From positions 124,001 through 188,000 of the forward strand of contig NZ_JQKW01000007.1 of the NCBI RefSeq assembly GCF_000746255.1: 64,000 nucleotides of DNA, given 5' to 3'. Shown here one piece after another: positions 45,349 through 54,387 of the stretch; within the stretch, counting starts at the first letter, position 1; every line of letters begins with the position of its first letter. The translations under genes and the position numbers were made by a program. Under the pieces are notes generated by a model that ran no database searches, was not told the origin of the DNA, and saw only the letters and a program-made list of their open reading frames with translations. The stretch comes from Thermodesulfobacterium hydrogeniphilum (GTDB lineage Bacteria; Desulfobacterota; Thermodesulfobacteria; Thermodesulfobacteriales; Thermodesulfobacteriaceae).

Positions 45349-47151
45349 TTAAGATTTTTCTTTTTTCTTTTCCCAGCCTGGTAATAGATGTAATTCTAAA
45401 ATTTGTTCTATTTTGACTTCTGCAGGAGCTCCAGTAAGAAGACACTGAGCTCTCTGGGTTTTTGGAAAGGCTATAACTTCTCTTATACTCTTTTTACCAA
45501 GCATGAGCATTATTAAACGGTCAAGTCCAAAGGCTATTCCACCATGAGGAGGAGCTCCATATTCTAAAGCTGTGAGTAAAAAACCAAACTTCTCTTCTGC
45601 TTCTTCTGGAGTTATTTTTAATAACTTAAAAATTCTTTCCTGGAGCTCTCTTCTGTGAATACGAATGCTTCCTCCACCAATTTCAATTCCATTTAAAACT
45701 AAATCATAGGCTTTAGATTTAACCTTAGCAGGATCAGTTTCTAAAAACTCTATATCTTCTTCCTTAGGATGAGTAAAAGGATGATGCATAGAAATCCAGC
45801 GATCTTCTTCATCATCCCATTCAAAAAGCGGAAAATCAACTATCCAGACAAAACTATATGTTTTTTCAGAGATAAGTCCTAAATTTTGTGCAAGATGCTT
45901 TCTCAATTCAGAAAGAACTAAATTAGCAATATCCTCTTTATCAGCTACAAAAAAGAATGTTGCTTTTTCATCAGAAGTATCAAAAATTTCTTCTAATTTT
46001 TCTAAAGCTGATTTTTCAAAAAACTTTACAATAGGAGAACTCCATTTTTCTTCAAAAGAAGCAGCAGTTTTAGTATATTTTATCCAAGCAAGACCTTTGG
46101 CTCCAAGTTCCTGAGCAAATTTAGTGAGATCATCAAGTTCTTTTCTTGAAAAATGAGAAGGTGCTTTAAGTCCTTTTACAATTCCTCCCGAATCTAAAGC
46201 ACTTCTAAAAACCTTGAAAGAGGTTTCTTTAGCAATAGATGAAATATCTTTTAATTTCATATCAAATCTAATATCAGGTCTATCTGTGCCATAATCTCTT
46301 AAAGCTGTTTCATAAGAAAAAACAGGAAAAGGAGTTCTTAGAGTAATTCCTAAAGTTTTTTCAAAAAGATAAGCTATTAATTCCTCCACCATTTGCATTA
46401 CATCTTTTTCTTCTACAAAAGACATCTCCATATCAAGCTGAGTAAATTCAGGCTGACGATCTGCTCTTAAATCTTCATCTCTAAAACATCTTACAATCTG
46501 ATAATATTTATCTACACCTGCAACCATAAGAATTTGTTTAAATAATTGAGGAGACTGGGGTAGGGCATAAAATTTCCCAGGATAAAGTCTGCTTGGAACT
46601 AAATAATCTCTTGCTCCTTCAGGAGTGCTTTTGGTAAGATAAGGAGTTTCTATTTCTAAAAATCCCTGGCTGTTTAAAAATTCTCTGATGGTCTGATTTA
46701 CTTTATGTCTGAAAACAAAAGGTTTAAGTCCGTCCAAGGTTCTCATTTCTAAATAACGATATTTTAATCTTATAGCTTCTGAAACTTCAGAAATATCTTC
46801 ATCTAAAGGAAAAGGAGGTGTTTTGGAGGTGTTTAAAATTTCCACATCACTTGCTACAAGTTCTATATCACCAGTAGGAATTTTGGGGTTTTCCATACCA
46901 GGTGGTCTTTTTCTAATTTTTCCTTTTACACTTATTACATACTCAATTCTTATAGAATCCGCTAAATCATGAATTTGAGGGTCTATACCTTCTTCAAAAA
47001 CAACTTGTAAAAGACCTGTTTTATCTCTAAGATCTATAAAGATAACTCCTCCATGATCCCTTCGTCTTAAAACCCACCCAGAAACAATAACTTCTCTATC
47101 TATAAAATTTTTGTTTAATTCACCTATGTAAAGACTTCTTTTAAGACGCAT
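45349..47151 (-). CDS. aspS: Aspartyl-tRNA synthetase, bacterial type
   Basis: 600 residues, class II. OB-fold anticodon domain (VIVSGWVLRRRDHGGVIFIDLRD), motif 2 region (QIVRCFRDEDLRADRQPEFTQLDMEMSFV), a GAD insertion (about 290-420) and motif 3 (GIAFGLDRLIMLMLG). Full length with the bacterial insertion. Whether it also charges tRNA(Asn) is not decidable here. Confidence 0.97.
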   Translation of the reverse strand: MRLKRSLYIGELNKNFIDREVIVSGWVLRRRDHGGVIFIDLRDKTGLLQVVFEEGIDPQIHDLADSIRIEYVISVKGKIRKRPPGMENPKIPTGDIELVASDVEILNTSKTPPFPLDEDISEVSEAIRLKYRYLEMRTLDGLKPFVFRHKVNQTIREFLNSQGFLEIETPYLTKSTPEGARDYLVPSRLYPGKFYALPQSPQLFKQILMVAGVDKYYQIVRCFRDEDLRADRQPEFTQLDMEMSFVEEKDVMQMVEELIAYLFEKTLGITLRTPFPVFSYETALRDYGTDRPDIRFDMKLKDISSIAKETSFKVFRSALDSGGIVKGLKAPSHFSRKELDDLTKFAQELGAKGLAWIKYTKTAASFEEKWSSPIVKFFEKSALEKLEEIFDTSDEKATFFFVADKEDIANLVLSELRKHLAQNLGLISEKTYSFVWIVDFPLFEWDDEEDRWISMHHPFTHPKEEDIEFLETDPAKVKSKAYDLVLNGIEIGGGSIRIHRRELQERIFKLLKITPEEAEEKFGFLLTALEYGAPPHGGIAFGLDRLIMLMLGKKSIREVIAFPKTQRAQCLLTGAPAEVKIEQILELHLLPGWEKKKEKS

Positions 47152-47222
47152 GAAAAACCTCCACTCTTGTAAGATTTTAGGAATGATGGTTTTAAATTAT
47201 AACATTTTATCCTTTTCTTGCA

Positions 47223-48011
47223 TTATGAATTCAAAATTATTTTAAGTCCAAAAAATTCTACAGTGTTTTTGCTTGTTTTTTCTGCAAGAGTTTCCAGGTC
47301 TAAATTTTTTATTTCTGCAATTTTTTTGGCAGTATAAATCAAAAAGGCAGGTTCATTCCTTTTTCCTCTCATAGGGATAGGAGCTAAAAAAGGACAATCT
47401 GTCTCTAAAAGAATTCTGTCAATAGGGATATATTTTACTGATTCTCTCAAAATATCAGCATTTTGGAAAGTTACTATTCCTGGTATAGAAATAAAACCGC
47501 TTAAATCAAGTATTTTTTTTGCAGTATCTTTATCTAAAGTAAAACAATGAGCCACAAATTTAAGAGGTAAAAATTTTTTGATTATAGTAAAAGCTGTATC
47601 CCAGAGATCCTTTTCTCCTCTTAAATGTAAAACTACAGGTTTGTTATATTTTTTGGCAAGTTCTAATTGTTTTTCAAAATGCTCTATTTGTATCTCCTTA
47701 GGAGAATACTCTTTAACCCAATCAAGTCCTATCTCTCCTATTGCATAAACTTTATTTAAACTCTCCTCTAAAACCAAATAATCTTCTTCTTTAATCTTAT
47801 TTACTTCATGAGGATGAAATCCTATTACAGGAGAGATAAAATCAGGATATTTTTTTGCAAGTTCTAAGGCTTTTTTATTGGTAGAAGGGTTTATTCCTAT
47901 TACTACAGTATGAATCACATAATTTTCTTTTGCTCTTTTTATAACTTCTTCCAAATCCTTCTTAAACTCTGGAAGATTTAAATGGGCATGACTATCTATA
48001 AGTTTCATCAT
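47223..48011 (-). CDS. TatD-family metal-dependent DNase/hydrolase
   Basis: 262 residues. DSHAHLNLPEF (HxH metal ligands), GEIGLDWVKEYSP, PVVLHLRGEKDLW, VAHCFT and LETDCPFLAPIPMRGKRNEP are the family signatures. Usually a 3' to 5' exonuclease or D-aminoacyl/DNA-repair hydrolase. Overlaps the ABC permease stop by 4 nt. A double Met start (48011/48008). Confidence 0.93.
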   Translation of the reverse strand: MMKLIDSHAHLNLPEFKKDLEEVIKRAKENYVIHTVVIGINPSTNKKALELAKKYPDFISPVIGFHPHEVNKIKEEDYLVLEESLNKVYAIGEIGLDWVKEYSPKEIQIEHFEKQLELAKKYNKPVVLHLRGEKDLWDTAFTIIKKFLPLKFVAHCFTLDKDTAKKILDLSGFISIPGIVTFQNADILRESVKYIPIDRILLETDCPFLAPIPMRGKRNEPAFLIYTAKKIAEIKNLDLETLAEKTSKNTVEFFGLKIILNS

Positions 48012-48832
48012 ATTCTCCTATTGTTATTTAAAAATTTACTAACAACAAAAAAGAGAAAATAAAAGCTCATAAAAACTACTACTGATCCTGAAAAAGGTAA
48101 ATCCCAAAAAACTGAAATAAGAGTTCCTCCTAAAATTCCTAAAATATTTAAAAAAGCTGTGTAAATAATAGCCAGTTTAAAATTAGAAGCAAGTTTTAAA
48201 GCACAGCTTCCTGAGAATACAAAAAAAGCCGAAATTAAAAGAATTCCCATCAATTTTATACCTATAATAATTTGTAAAGTTATAATAACCAAATAAAAGG
48301 AATTGGCCCATTTAAAATTTATACCAGGAATTTCTTTATCTGTTATTTGAGCAGTCCATAGGGGATAAAATTTGTAAAAAAAAGCAAAGCTCAATAATAA
48401 TACGATTATACTTTCATAAAAATCTTTCTGAGAAACTGTTACCAAACTGCCAAAAAGGTAAGAAAGAAGACGAGCATCATATAAATTAGTCTTGGCAGCT
48501 ACAATTAAAGCTAAACCCAAGGCTAAATGAGTTATTATAGAAGTTGCGGTATCTTCGTAAAGTTTAAAGTATTTGTTCAAAATTAAAATTCCTAAAACTG
48601 AAAAAAGAGTTAAACATATAATAACAGGGTATTCCAAATAAGAAGAAATATAATTAGAAAAAGCAGTAGTAAAGATTATAGCAAAAAATAAAACATGAGT
48701 TAAAGCATGGGGAAATAAAGCATTTTTCTTTAAAATCAAAAAAGGAGATGTTAAAGAAAGAGATATTCCTAAAAGAATTCCTGCTAAAACTCCAAATTTT
48801 ACTAATTGTAAAGAGAATAAAAGTTCTTCCAC
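48008..48832 (-). CDS. ZnuB-type metal ABC transporter permease
   Basis: 274 residues with about eight membrane segments; FALTHVLFFAIIF-like HALTHVLFFA and GILLISAFFVFSGSCALKLAS fit the ABC-3 family for Zn, Mn or Fe uptake. The start is GTG at 48832 (GTGGAAGAAC). No substrate-binding protein (ZnuA) is adjacent, so the metal cannot be named. Confidence 0.88.
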   Translation of the reverse strand: MEELLFSLQLVKFGVLAGILLGISLSLTSPFLILKKNALFPHALTHVLFFAIIFTTAFSNYISSYLEYPVIICLTLFSVLGILILNKYFKLYEDTATSIITHLALGLALIVAAKTNLYDARLLSYLFGSLVTVSQKDFYESIIVLLLSFAFFYKFYPLWTAQITDKEIPGINFKWANSFYLVIITLQIIIGIKLMGILLISAFFVFSGSCALKLASNFKLAIIYTAFLNILGILGGTLISVFWDLPFSGSVVVFMSFYFLFFVVSKFLNNNRRI

Positions 48833-48837
48833 GGCTT

Positions 48838-49569
48838 TTACCAGTGTAAATGTTCAATTTTATGGTAATCAGAAAAAAATTCAGGTTTACTACTTAAAAC
48901 ACAAAAGCTTTCATGATCTCCATGGAAAAAGAGAGTCTGATTTATACAGGCAACTTTGTTAACCCATTTAGTTAAAAGCCAGGTTTCATGGGTTATAAGA
49001 ACAATAGTAAGACCTTTTTGATGAAATTCTCCTAAGGTTTTATAAAAGGCATCTTGAGAAAAGAAATCTAAGCCTACAGAGGGTTCGTCTAAAATCAAAA
49101 GCTCTGGTTCTAAAATAAGGGCTCTTATAATATAAGCTCTTTGAAGCTGTCCATAAGAAAGTGCTCCTAATTTTTTATTTAAAAGATCTTTGATCCCGAA
49201 TTTTTCTATTAAAAGATCCTTTATTGCAGGATGAATAGTTTTTTTATACCATTTAGAAGGCATAGAAAGGAATTCTTTTACAGTAAGAGGAGTAAGAGAT
49301 TCTACTAAATCTCCAGCTCTCTGAGGAACATATCCAATTTTATACCAGTCTTTAAAGTCTTTTAATCTCCTTCCCCATAAATATATTTCTCCTTTTAAAG
49401 GTTTTAAAAATCCCAAGATACATTTTATAAGGGTGCTTTTACCCCCTCCATTAGGTCCAATAATAGCTAAAAAGTCCCCCTTTTTTACCTCTAAATTGAT
49501 ATTTTTAAGAACTAAATGTCTTTCATAAGCAAAGGAAAGATCTTTAACCTGAATTATGGTTTGATTCAT
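48838..49569 (-). CDS. ZnuC-type metal ABC transporter ATPase
   Basis: 243 residues. Walker A GPNGGGKST, Q-loop VPQRAGD, signature LSYGQLQRAYI, Walker B LLILDEPSVGLD and His switch ITHE. It powers the neighbouring ZnuB-type permease. Sits between mazG (4-nt overlap) and the permease. Confidence 0.93.
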   Translation of the reverse strand: MNQTIIQVKDLSFAYERHLVLKNINLEVKKGDFLAIIGPNGGGKSTLIKCILGFLKPLKGEIYLWGRRLKDFKDWYKIGYVPQRAGDLVESLTPLTVKEFLSMPSKWYKKTIHPAIKDLLIEKFGIKDLLNKKLGALSYGQLQRAYIIRALILEPELLILDEPSVGLDFFSQDAFYKTLGEFHQKGLTIVLITHETWLLTKWVNKVACINQTLFFHGDHESFCVLSSKPEFFSDYHKIEHLHW

Positions 49570-50348
49570 TTTTTAATTTTGATTTCTTCCCAAATTTTAT
49601 CCAGATCTTTTATAGTTAATTCATTCCAAGAAAGATCTCTGTTTTTTATTTCCTTTTCAAGTAGCTTGAAACGGTTTTCAAATTTATCTAAGGCTAAACG
49701 CAAAGCTTCTTCTGGATTAATATCTAATTTTCGAGAAAAATTAGCTACAGTAAAAAGTAGATCCCCTATTTCTTCTTTAAGCTTATCTTCAGAAGAGGTT
49801 TTAATGGCAGATTTTATTTCTTCTATTTCTTCCTGAACTTTTTCAAGCACATCTTCAGCTTTTTCCCAATCAAAACCAACTCTACCAGCTCTTTCTCCCA
49901 ATCTAAAAGCTCTTTGTAAAGCAGGAAGACTTTTAGGAATGTTTCCAAGAACAGAAGAACTTTTGCCTTCTTCTTTTTTAATTTTCTGCCATTTTATCAA
50001 AACTTCTTCTGCGGTTTTGGCTACTTCGTTTCCAAATACATGGGGATGACGTCTTATCATTTTTTGAGCAGTAAAATAAAAAAGATCTTTTAAAGTGAAA
50101 AGCCCTGCTTCTTCATAAAGATAGATAATAAAAACAAGCAAAAATAGCAAATCACCCAGCTCTTCTCTTATTTCTGATATATCATTTTTATCTATAGCCT
50201 CCAAAACTTCGTAAGTTTCTTCTAAAAGGTATTTTTTTAAGCTTTGAGGGGTTTGCTGTTTATCCCATGGACAGCCATTAACCCCTCTTAAAGTTTTTAC
50301 AATCTCCCATAAAGTTTCTAAACTGGCTTTCTCTCTGTCTACTTTCAT
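49566..50348 (-). CDS. mazG: MazG nucleoside triphosphate pyrophosphohydrolase
   Basis: 260 residues with tandem MazG domains: LRGVNGCPWDKQQTPQSLKKYLLEETYEVLEAI (EExxE metal site) and the C-terminal repeat EEIGDLLFTVANFSRKLDINPEEALRLA. Hydrolyses NTPs/dNTPs, including damaged ones and possibly ppGpp, to monophosphate and PPi. Normal length. Confidence 0.94.
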   Translation of the reverse strand: MKVDREKASLETLWEIVKTLRGVNGCPWDKQQTPQSLKKYLLEETYEVLEAIDKNDISEIREELGDLLFLLVFIIYLYEEAGLFTLKDLFYFTAQKMIRRHPHVFGNEVAKTAEEVLIKWQKIKKEEGKSSSVLGNIPKSLPALQRAFRLGERAGRVGFDWEKAEDVLEKVQEEIEEIKSAIKTSSEDKLKEEIGDLLFTVANFSRKLDINPEEALRLALDKFENRFKLLEKEIKNRDLSWNELTIKDLDKIWEEIKIKK

Positions 50349-50352
50349 ATTT

Positions 50353-50847
50353 TTACCTGAATTTTTTCATAATATGGGGAATTAAACCACCATCTTCTAA
50401 GATTTCTTTCATAAAAGAAGGCAATGGTTTGGTATGATATATTTTATTCTTAGTAAGATTTATAATTTTCCCTTCTTCAGGATAGATTTCCAGTTCATCA
50501 CCTGTTTCAATTTCACTTGCAGCTTCGGGACATTCCAAGATTAAAAGCCCTGTGTTAAAGGCATTTCTATAAAATATTCTTGCAAATGATTCAGCGATTA
50601 CACAAGAAATTCCACAGGCTTTTATAGCGATAGGAGCATGTTCACGAGAAGACCCACATCCAAAGTTTCTGCCAGCTACAATTATGTCTCCTTTATTAAC
50701 TTTAGAAGCAAAGGCAGGGTCTGCATCTTCCATACAATGTTTGGCAAGTTCTTCTGGATCAGTAGTATTTAAGTATCTTGCGGGAATAATAACATCTGTA
50801 TCTATATTATCTCCAAACTTCCAGGCTTTCCCTTTTATTTTTTTCAT
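50353..50847 (-). CDS. leuD: 3-isopropylmalate dehydratase, small subunit
   Basis: 164 residues, swivel domain. [37 protein letters not shown] and [21 protein letters not shown] (the substrate-recognition loop) are diagnostic. The short archaeal-type form. Acts with LeuC 2 nt upstream in leucine synthesis; homoaconitase or citramalate-pathway use is possible but less likely. Confidence 0.93.
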   Translation of the reverse strand: MKKIKGKAWKFGDNIDTDVIIPARYLNTTDPEELAKHCMEDADPAFASKVNKGDIIVAGRNFGCGSSREHAPIAIKACGISCVIAESFARIFYRNAFNTGLLILECPEAASEIETGDELEIYPEEGKIINLTKNKIYHTKPLPSFMKEILEDGGLIPHIMKKFR

Positions 50848-50849
50848 TT

Positions 50850-52139
50850 TTAATCCTCCTCTTTTAATCCTAATTCTTCAGGAATAGCAATATAACCAAG
50901 AACTGCACTTGCAGCAGCAACCGCTGGTCCTGCAAGATAGACCTCACTTTCAGGATGTCCCATTCTTCCAATAAAATTTCTATTGGTAGTAGCAACAGCT
51001 CTTTCTCCTTTTGCAAGGATTCCCATGTGTCCACCAAGACAAGGTCCACAGGTAGGAGGAGAAACTATAGCACCAGCTTCTATAAAAATTCTGAGATAAT
51101 CCTTTTTAATAGCTTCATAGTAAACATTTGGAGTAGCAGGAATAATGATACATCTTACATTAGGATTAACTTTGCGACCTTTTAAAATTTTAGCAGCTAT
51201 AGCAAGATCTTCCAATCTTCCATTAGTGCAGGACCCTATAACAACCTGATCAATATAAATTTTTTGCGGAAGCTCTTTTACAAATCTTACATTAGAAGGA
51301 AGATGTGGCAGGGCTACTACCAGATCTAATTTAGAAACATCGTATTCTTTAATATCAGCATATTTAGCTTTTTTATCAGCCTTTAAAATTAAAGCTTCCC
51401 TTTTTAAGCGATTTTTGATATAAGACAGGTTTTTTTTATCAGGCTCTATAAGACCTACTTTACCCCCAGCTTCAATAGCCATATTAGACATAGTGAATCT
51501 TTCAGCCATAGAAAGATTTTTAATAGCCTCACCTGTAAATTCCATAGCCTTATATAAAGCTCCATCTACTCCAATATCTCCTATAGTGTAAAGAATAAGG
51601 TCTTTTCCTGTTATCCAGGGTTTAGGTTTGCCATAATAAATGAATTTAATAGTTTCAGGGACCTTAAACCAAGTTTTACCTGTAATCCAGGCTCCTGCAA
51701 GATCAGTTGAGCCTACACCTGTAGCAAAAGCTCCTAAAGCTCCATAGGTGCAGGTATGACTGTCTGCGCCTATAACAATATCTCCTGGTCCAACCAAACC
51801 AATCTCTGGAAGAAGGGCATGCTCTATGCCGCATCTACCACCTTCATAATAATGAAGAATACCATATTTTCTGGCAAACTCTCTACAAACACGAACTTGT
51901 TCAGCACTCTTTATGTCTTTATTAGGAGTAAAATGATCCATTACCAAAACAATTTTTTTTGGATCAAAAACCTTATTTATCCCTGTTTTTTCAAAAACTT
52001 TTATAGCTAAAGGACCTGTAATGTCATTAGCCAAAGTTAAATCAACAGAAATTTCTACCAGTTCTCCAGGTTCTACATAAGGACGATTAAGTTTTGTTGC
52101 TAAAATTTTTTCTGCTAATGTCATTGGACGTTTTTTCAT
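50850..52139 (-). CDS. leuC: 3-isopropylmalate dehydratase, large subunit
   Basis: 429 residues, aconitase fold. The three cluster cysteines are in GSCTNG and [45 protein letters not shown] and [13 protein letters not shown] complete it. Isomerises 2- and 3-isopropylmalate with a [4Fe-4S] cluster. A candidate promoter lies 35 nt upstream. First gene of the minus-strand run towards aspS. Confidence 0.95.
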   Translation of the reverse strand: MKKRPMTLAEKILATKLNRPYVEPGELVEISVDLTLANDITGPLAIKVFEKTGINKVFDPKKIVLVMDHFTPNKDIKSAEQVRVCREFARKYGILHYYEGGRCGIEHALLPEIGLVGPGDIVIGADSHTCTYGALGAFATGVGSTDLAGAWITGKTWFKVPETIKFIYYGKPKPWITGKDLILYTIGDIGVDGALYKAMEFTGEAIKNLSMAERFTMSNMAIEAGGKVGLIEPDKKNLSYIKNRLKREALILKADKKAKYADIKEYDVSKLDLVVALPHLPSNVRFVKELPQKIYIDQVVIGSCTNGRLEDLAIAAKILKGRKVNPNVRCIIIPATPNVYYEAIKKDYLRIFIEAGAIVSPPTCGPCLGGHMGILAKGERAVATTNRNFIGRMGHPESEVYLAGPAVAAASAVLGYIAIPEELGLKEED

Positions 52140-52173
52140 GATTAAACCCCTTAAAAAAATTTACAGATTTTTA

Positions 52174-52201
52174 ATTTTACTTTTTTTCTTTATTTTTGCA
52201 A
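52174..52201 (-). promoter_or_regulatory. Candidate leuC promoter
   Basis: On the minus strand TTGCAA (52201-52196), 16-nt spacer, TAAAAT (52179-52174), about 35 nt upstream of the leuC ATG. Moderate match on both boxes. Confidence 0.42.
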
Positions 52202-52327
52202 GGTAAATATTTTATTTAAAAAACTTTTAAATTTGAAACCACATTAATTTTGGTAAACTTGAAAAAGTGGTAAAATCTAATTTAGTGCTTATATTTTTTT
52301 AAATAATCATAAGGAGGGGGGACAAAA

Positions 52328-52627
52328 ATGGATTTAATTAAAAAGGCTATGTTAATGGGGTTGGGAATGATAAATCTTACTAAAGAAAAAGCCGAAGAAA
52401 TGGTTGATGAATTAATTAAAAAAGGAGAGATTGCTAAGGAAGAGAAATTTAAAATAGTTGATAGACTTCTTAAACAGGCTCAGGAGCAAGAAAAAGAATT
52501 GATGCAAAAAATTTCAGAAATGGTTAAAAAAACAGTAACTGAAATGGGAATGCCTACTAAAGAAGATTTGGAAAAAATACTAAAAAAGCTTGATGAAATA
52601 GAGAAAAAAATTTCTCAAGGTTCATAA
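52328..52627 (+). CDS. Phasin-like small helical protein
   Basis: 99 residues, helical: MDLIKKAMLMGLGMINLTKEKAEEMVDELIKKGEI resembles the PhaF/phasin-like proteins often found before UbiB kinases. No polyhydroxyalkanoate genes are here, so granule binding is not implied. Very strong ribosome-binding site AAGGAGGGGGG. A 26-nt gap leads to the ABC1 kinase gene. Confidence 0.78.
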   Translation: MDLIKKAMLMGLGMINLTKEKAEEMVDELIKKGEIAKEEKFKIVDRLLKQAQEQEKELMQKISEMVKKTVTEMGMPTKEDLEKILKKLDEIEKKISQGS

Positions 52628-52653
52628 AAAGATAGATCAAAAATTAAATAAAA

Positions 52654-54345
52654 GTGTTTATTCTTAAAATTCGTCAAAATTATAAAGAACTTAAACGTTA
52701 TCTTAAAATTTTTGCAGTTTTAATACGTTATGGATTTGGAGATATTATTGATAAAATTAGTGATAGATTAAAATTTAAATATTTTATCATTTGGCGAAGA
52801 TTTATAAAAAAAGAAACAGAAGAAGTAAAACGACTTTCTACTGCTGAGAGAGTTAGATTGGTTTTAGAAGATCTTGGTCCTACTTTTATAAAATTTGGTC
52901 AGATATTAAGTTGCAGGCCAGATCTTCTTCCTCCAGAATTTATAAAAGAACTAAGCAAACTTCAGGATGAGGTTCCTCCTTTTCCTTTTGAAAAAGTTAA
53001 AGAAATTGTGGAAACTCAATTGAAAAGACCTTTAAATGAGCTTTTTAGTTTCTTTGAAGAAAAACCTTTAGCAGCGGGTTCCTTAGCTCAGGTTCATAGA
53101 GCAAAAACTAAAAATGGAGAGGAAGTAGTTGTTAAAGTTCAAAGACCTGGAATAAAAAAAATTATAGAAACAGATATTCATATTTTATATGATCTTGCTT
53201 CTCTTTTAGAAAGACGTTTTCCTGAGTTAAAGTATTATGAACCTACCAAAATTATAGAGGAATTTGCCAAAACTATTCGTAAAGAATTGGATTTTGTTAG
53301 AGAAGGAAGGAATATAGAACGTTTCAGAAATTGTTTTAAAAATGACAAAACTGTTTATTTTCCTAAGGTTTATTGGGATTTAACAGCTCCTAAGGTTTTG
53401 ACTATGGAATATATAAAAGGGTTTAAACTTTCCGAAATTGATAAACAAAATAATTTAAACGTAGATAAAAAAATTATAGCCCTTAATGGAGCTGATTTTA
53501 TTCTTAAGGAAATTTTTGAATGTCATTTTTTTCATGCTGATCCTCATCCTGGAAATATTTTTATTCTGAATAACAATATGATAGCCCTTATAGATTTCGG
53601 AATGGTTGGAATTCTTGATGATGTAATGGTGGAGTGGATTATTAAAATTTTAAAAGCTATTTTAGATAAAAATGTAGATCTATTAATAAAAGCTATTTTA
53701 AGTCTTAATATTGCCCCGCCTCCTTCAGATATAATAAGTTTTAGATTGGAATTATTTGATTTTCTTGAGCGTTATTATGGAGTTCCTTTAAAAGACCTTG
53801 ATATAGGAATTTTGATAAATGAATTTTTAGATATTATGAGAAAATATCGTGTGCGTTTCACTCCTTCGTTAGTATTAATGCTTAGAGCTTTAGTAATACA
53901 TGAAGGAATCGGAAGAACTCTTTATCCAGAGTTTAATATGATAGAGCATGTAAGACCTTATGTTAGAAGATTTATGCTGAAAAAATTTGATTTTTCTAAA
54001 CAATGCAAGGAAATTAATTTGTTTTTGGAAGATTCTGCTTTACTTCTTAAAGAACTTCCTTCAAATTTAAGAGAAATTCTTTTAAAGCTAAAAAAAGATG
54101 AGCTTGCTATAAAGTTTGAACATAGAGGTTTGGAAAGGCTTATATATCAACTTGATAAGTCCAGCAATCGTCTTAGCTTTGCTATGGTAATTGCTGCTTT
54201 AGTAATAGGCTCTTCTATTATTTTTCAAACTCAGGCAGGACCTAAGTTATTTGGATATCCACTATTAGGATTTTTAGGTTTTATTCTGGCAAGTTTATTT
54301 GGTATAAAACTGCTTATTGAAATTTTGCGATCAGGGAAATTATAA
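52654..54345 (+). CDS. UbiB/ABC1-family atypical kinase
   Basis: 563 residues. KxGQ motif in FIKFGQILSCRPDLLPPEF, the Ala-rich loop in LAAGSLAQVHRA, VVVKVQRPG lysine, HADPHPGNIF catalytic loop and LIDFGMVG metal-binding motif. Two C-terminal membrane helices (SFAMVIAALVIGSSIIF and LLGFLGFILASLFGIKLLIEIL). Family members support quinone or lipid metabolism through ATPase activity. The start is GTG 52654; no clear ribosome-binding site. Confidence 0.93.
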   Translation: MFILKIRQNYKELKRYLKIFAVLIRYGFGDIIDKISDRLKFKYFIIWRRFIKKETEEVKRLSTAERVRLVLEDLGPTFIKFGQILSCRPDLLPPEFIKELSKLQDEVPPFPFEKVKEIVETQLKRPLNELFSFFEEKPLAAGSLAQVHRAKTKNGEEVVVKVQRPGIKKIIETDIHILYDLASLLERRFPELKYYEPTKIIEEFAKTIRKELDFVREGRNIERFRNCFKNDKTVYFPKVYWDLTAPKVLTMEYIKGFKLSEIDKQNNLNVDKKIIALNGADFILKEIFECHFFHADPHPGNIFILNNNMIALIDFGMVGILDDVMVEWIIKILKAILDKNVDLLIKAILSLNIAPPPSDIISFRLELFDFLERYYGVPLKDLDIGILINEFLDIMRKYRVRFTPSLVLMLRALVIHEGIGRTLYPEFNMIEHVRPYVRRFMLKKFDFSKQCKEINLFLEDSALLLKELPSNLREILLKLKKDELAIKFEHRGLERLIYQLDKSSNRLSFAMVIAALVIGSSIIFQTQAGPKLFGYPLLGFLGFILASLFGIKLLIEILRSGKL

Positions 54346-54387
54346 AAAAGCTTGTTTTTTATAGATAGTTTTTTAAAATAAAAATTT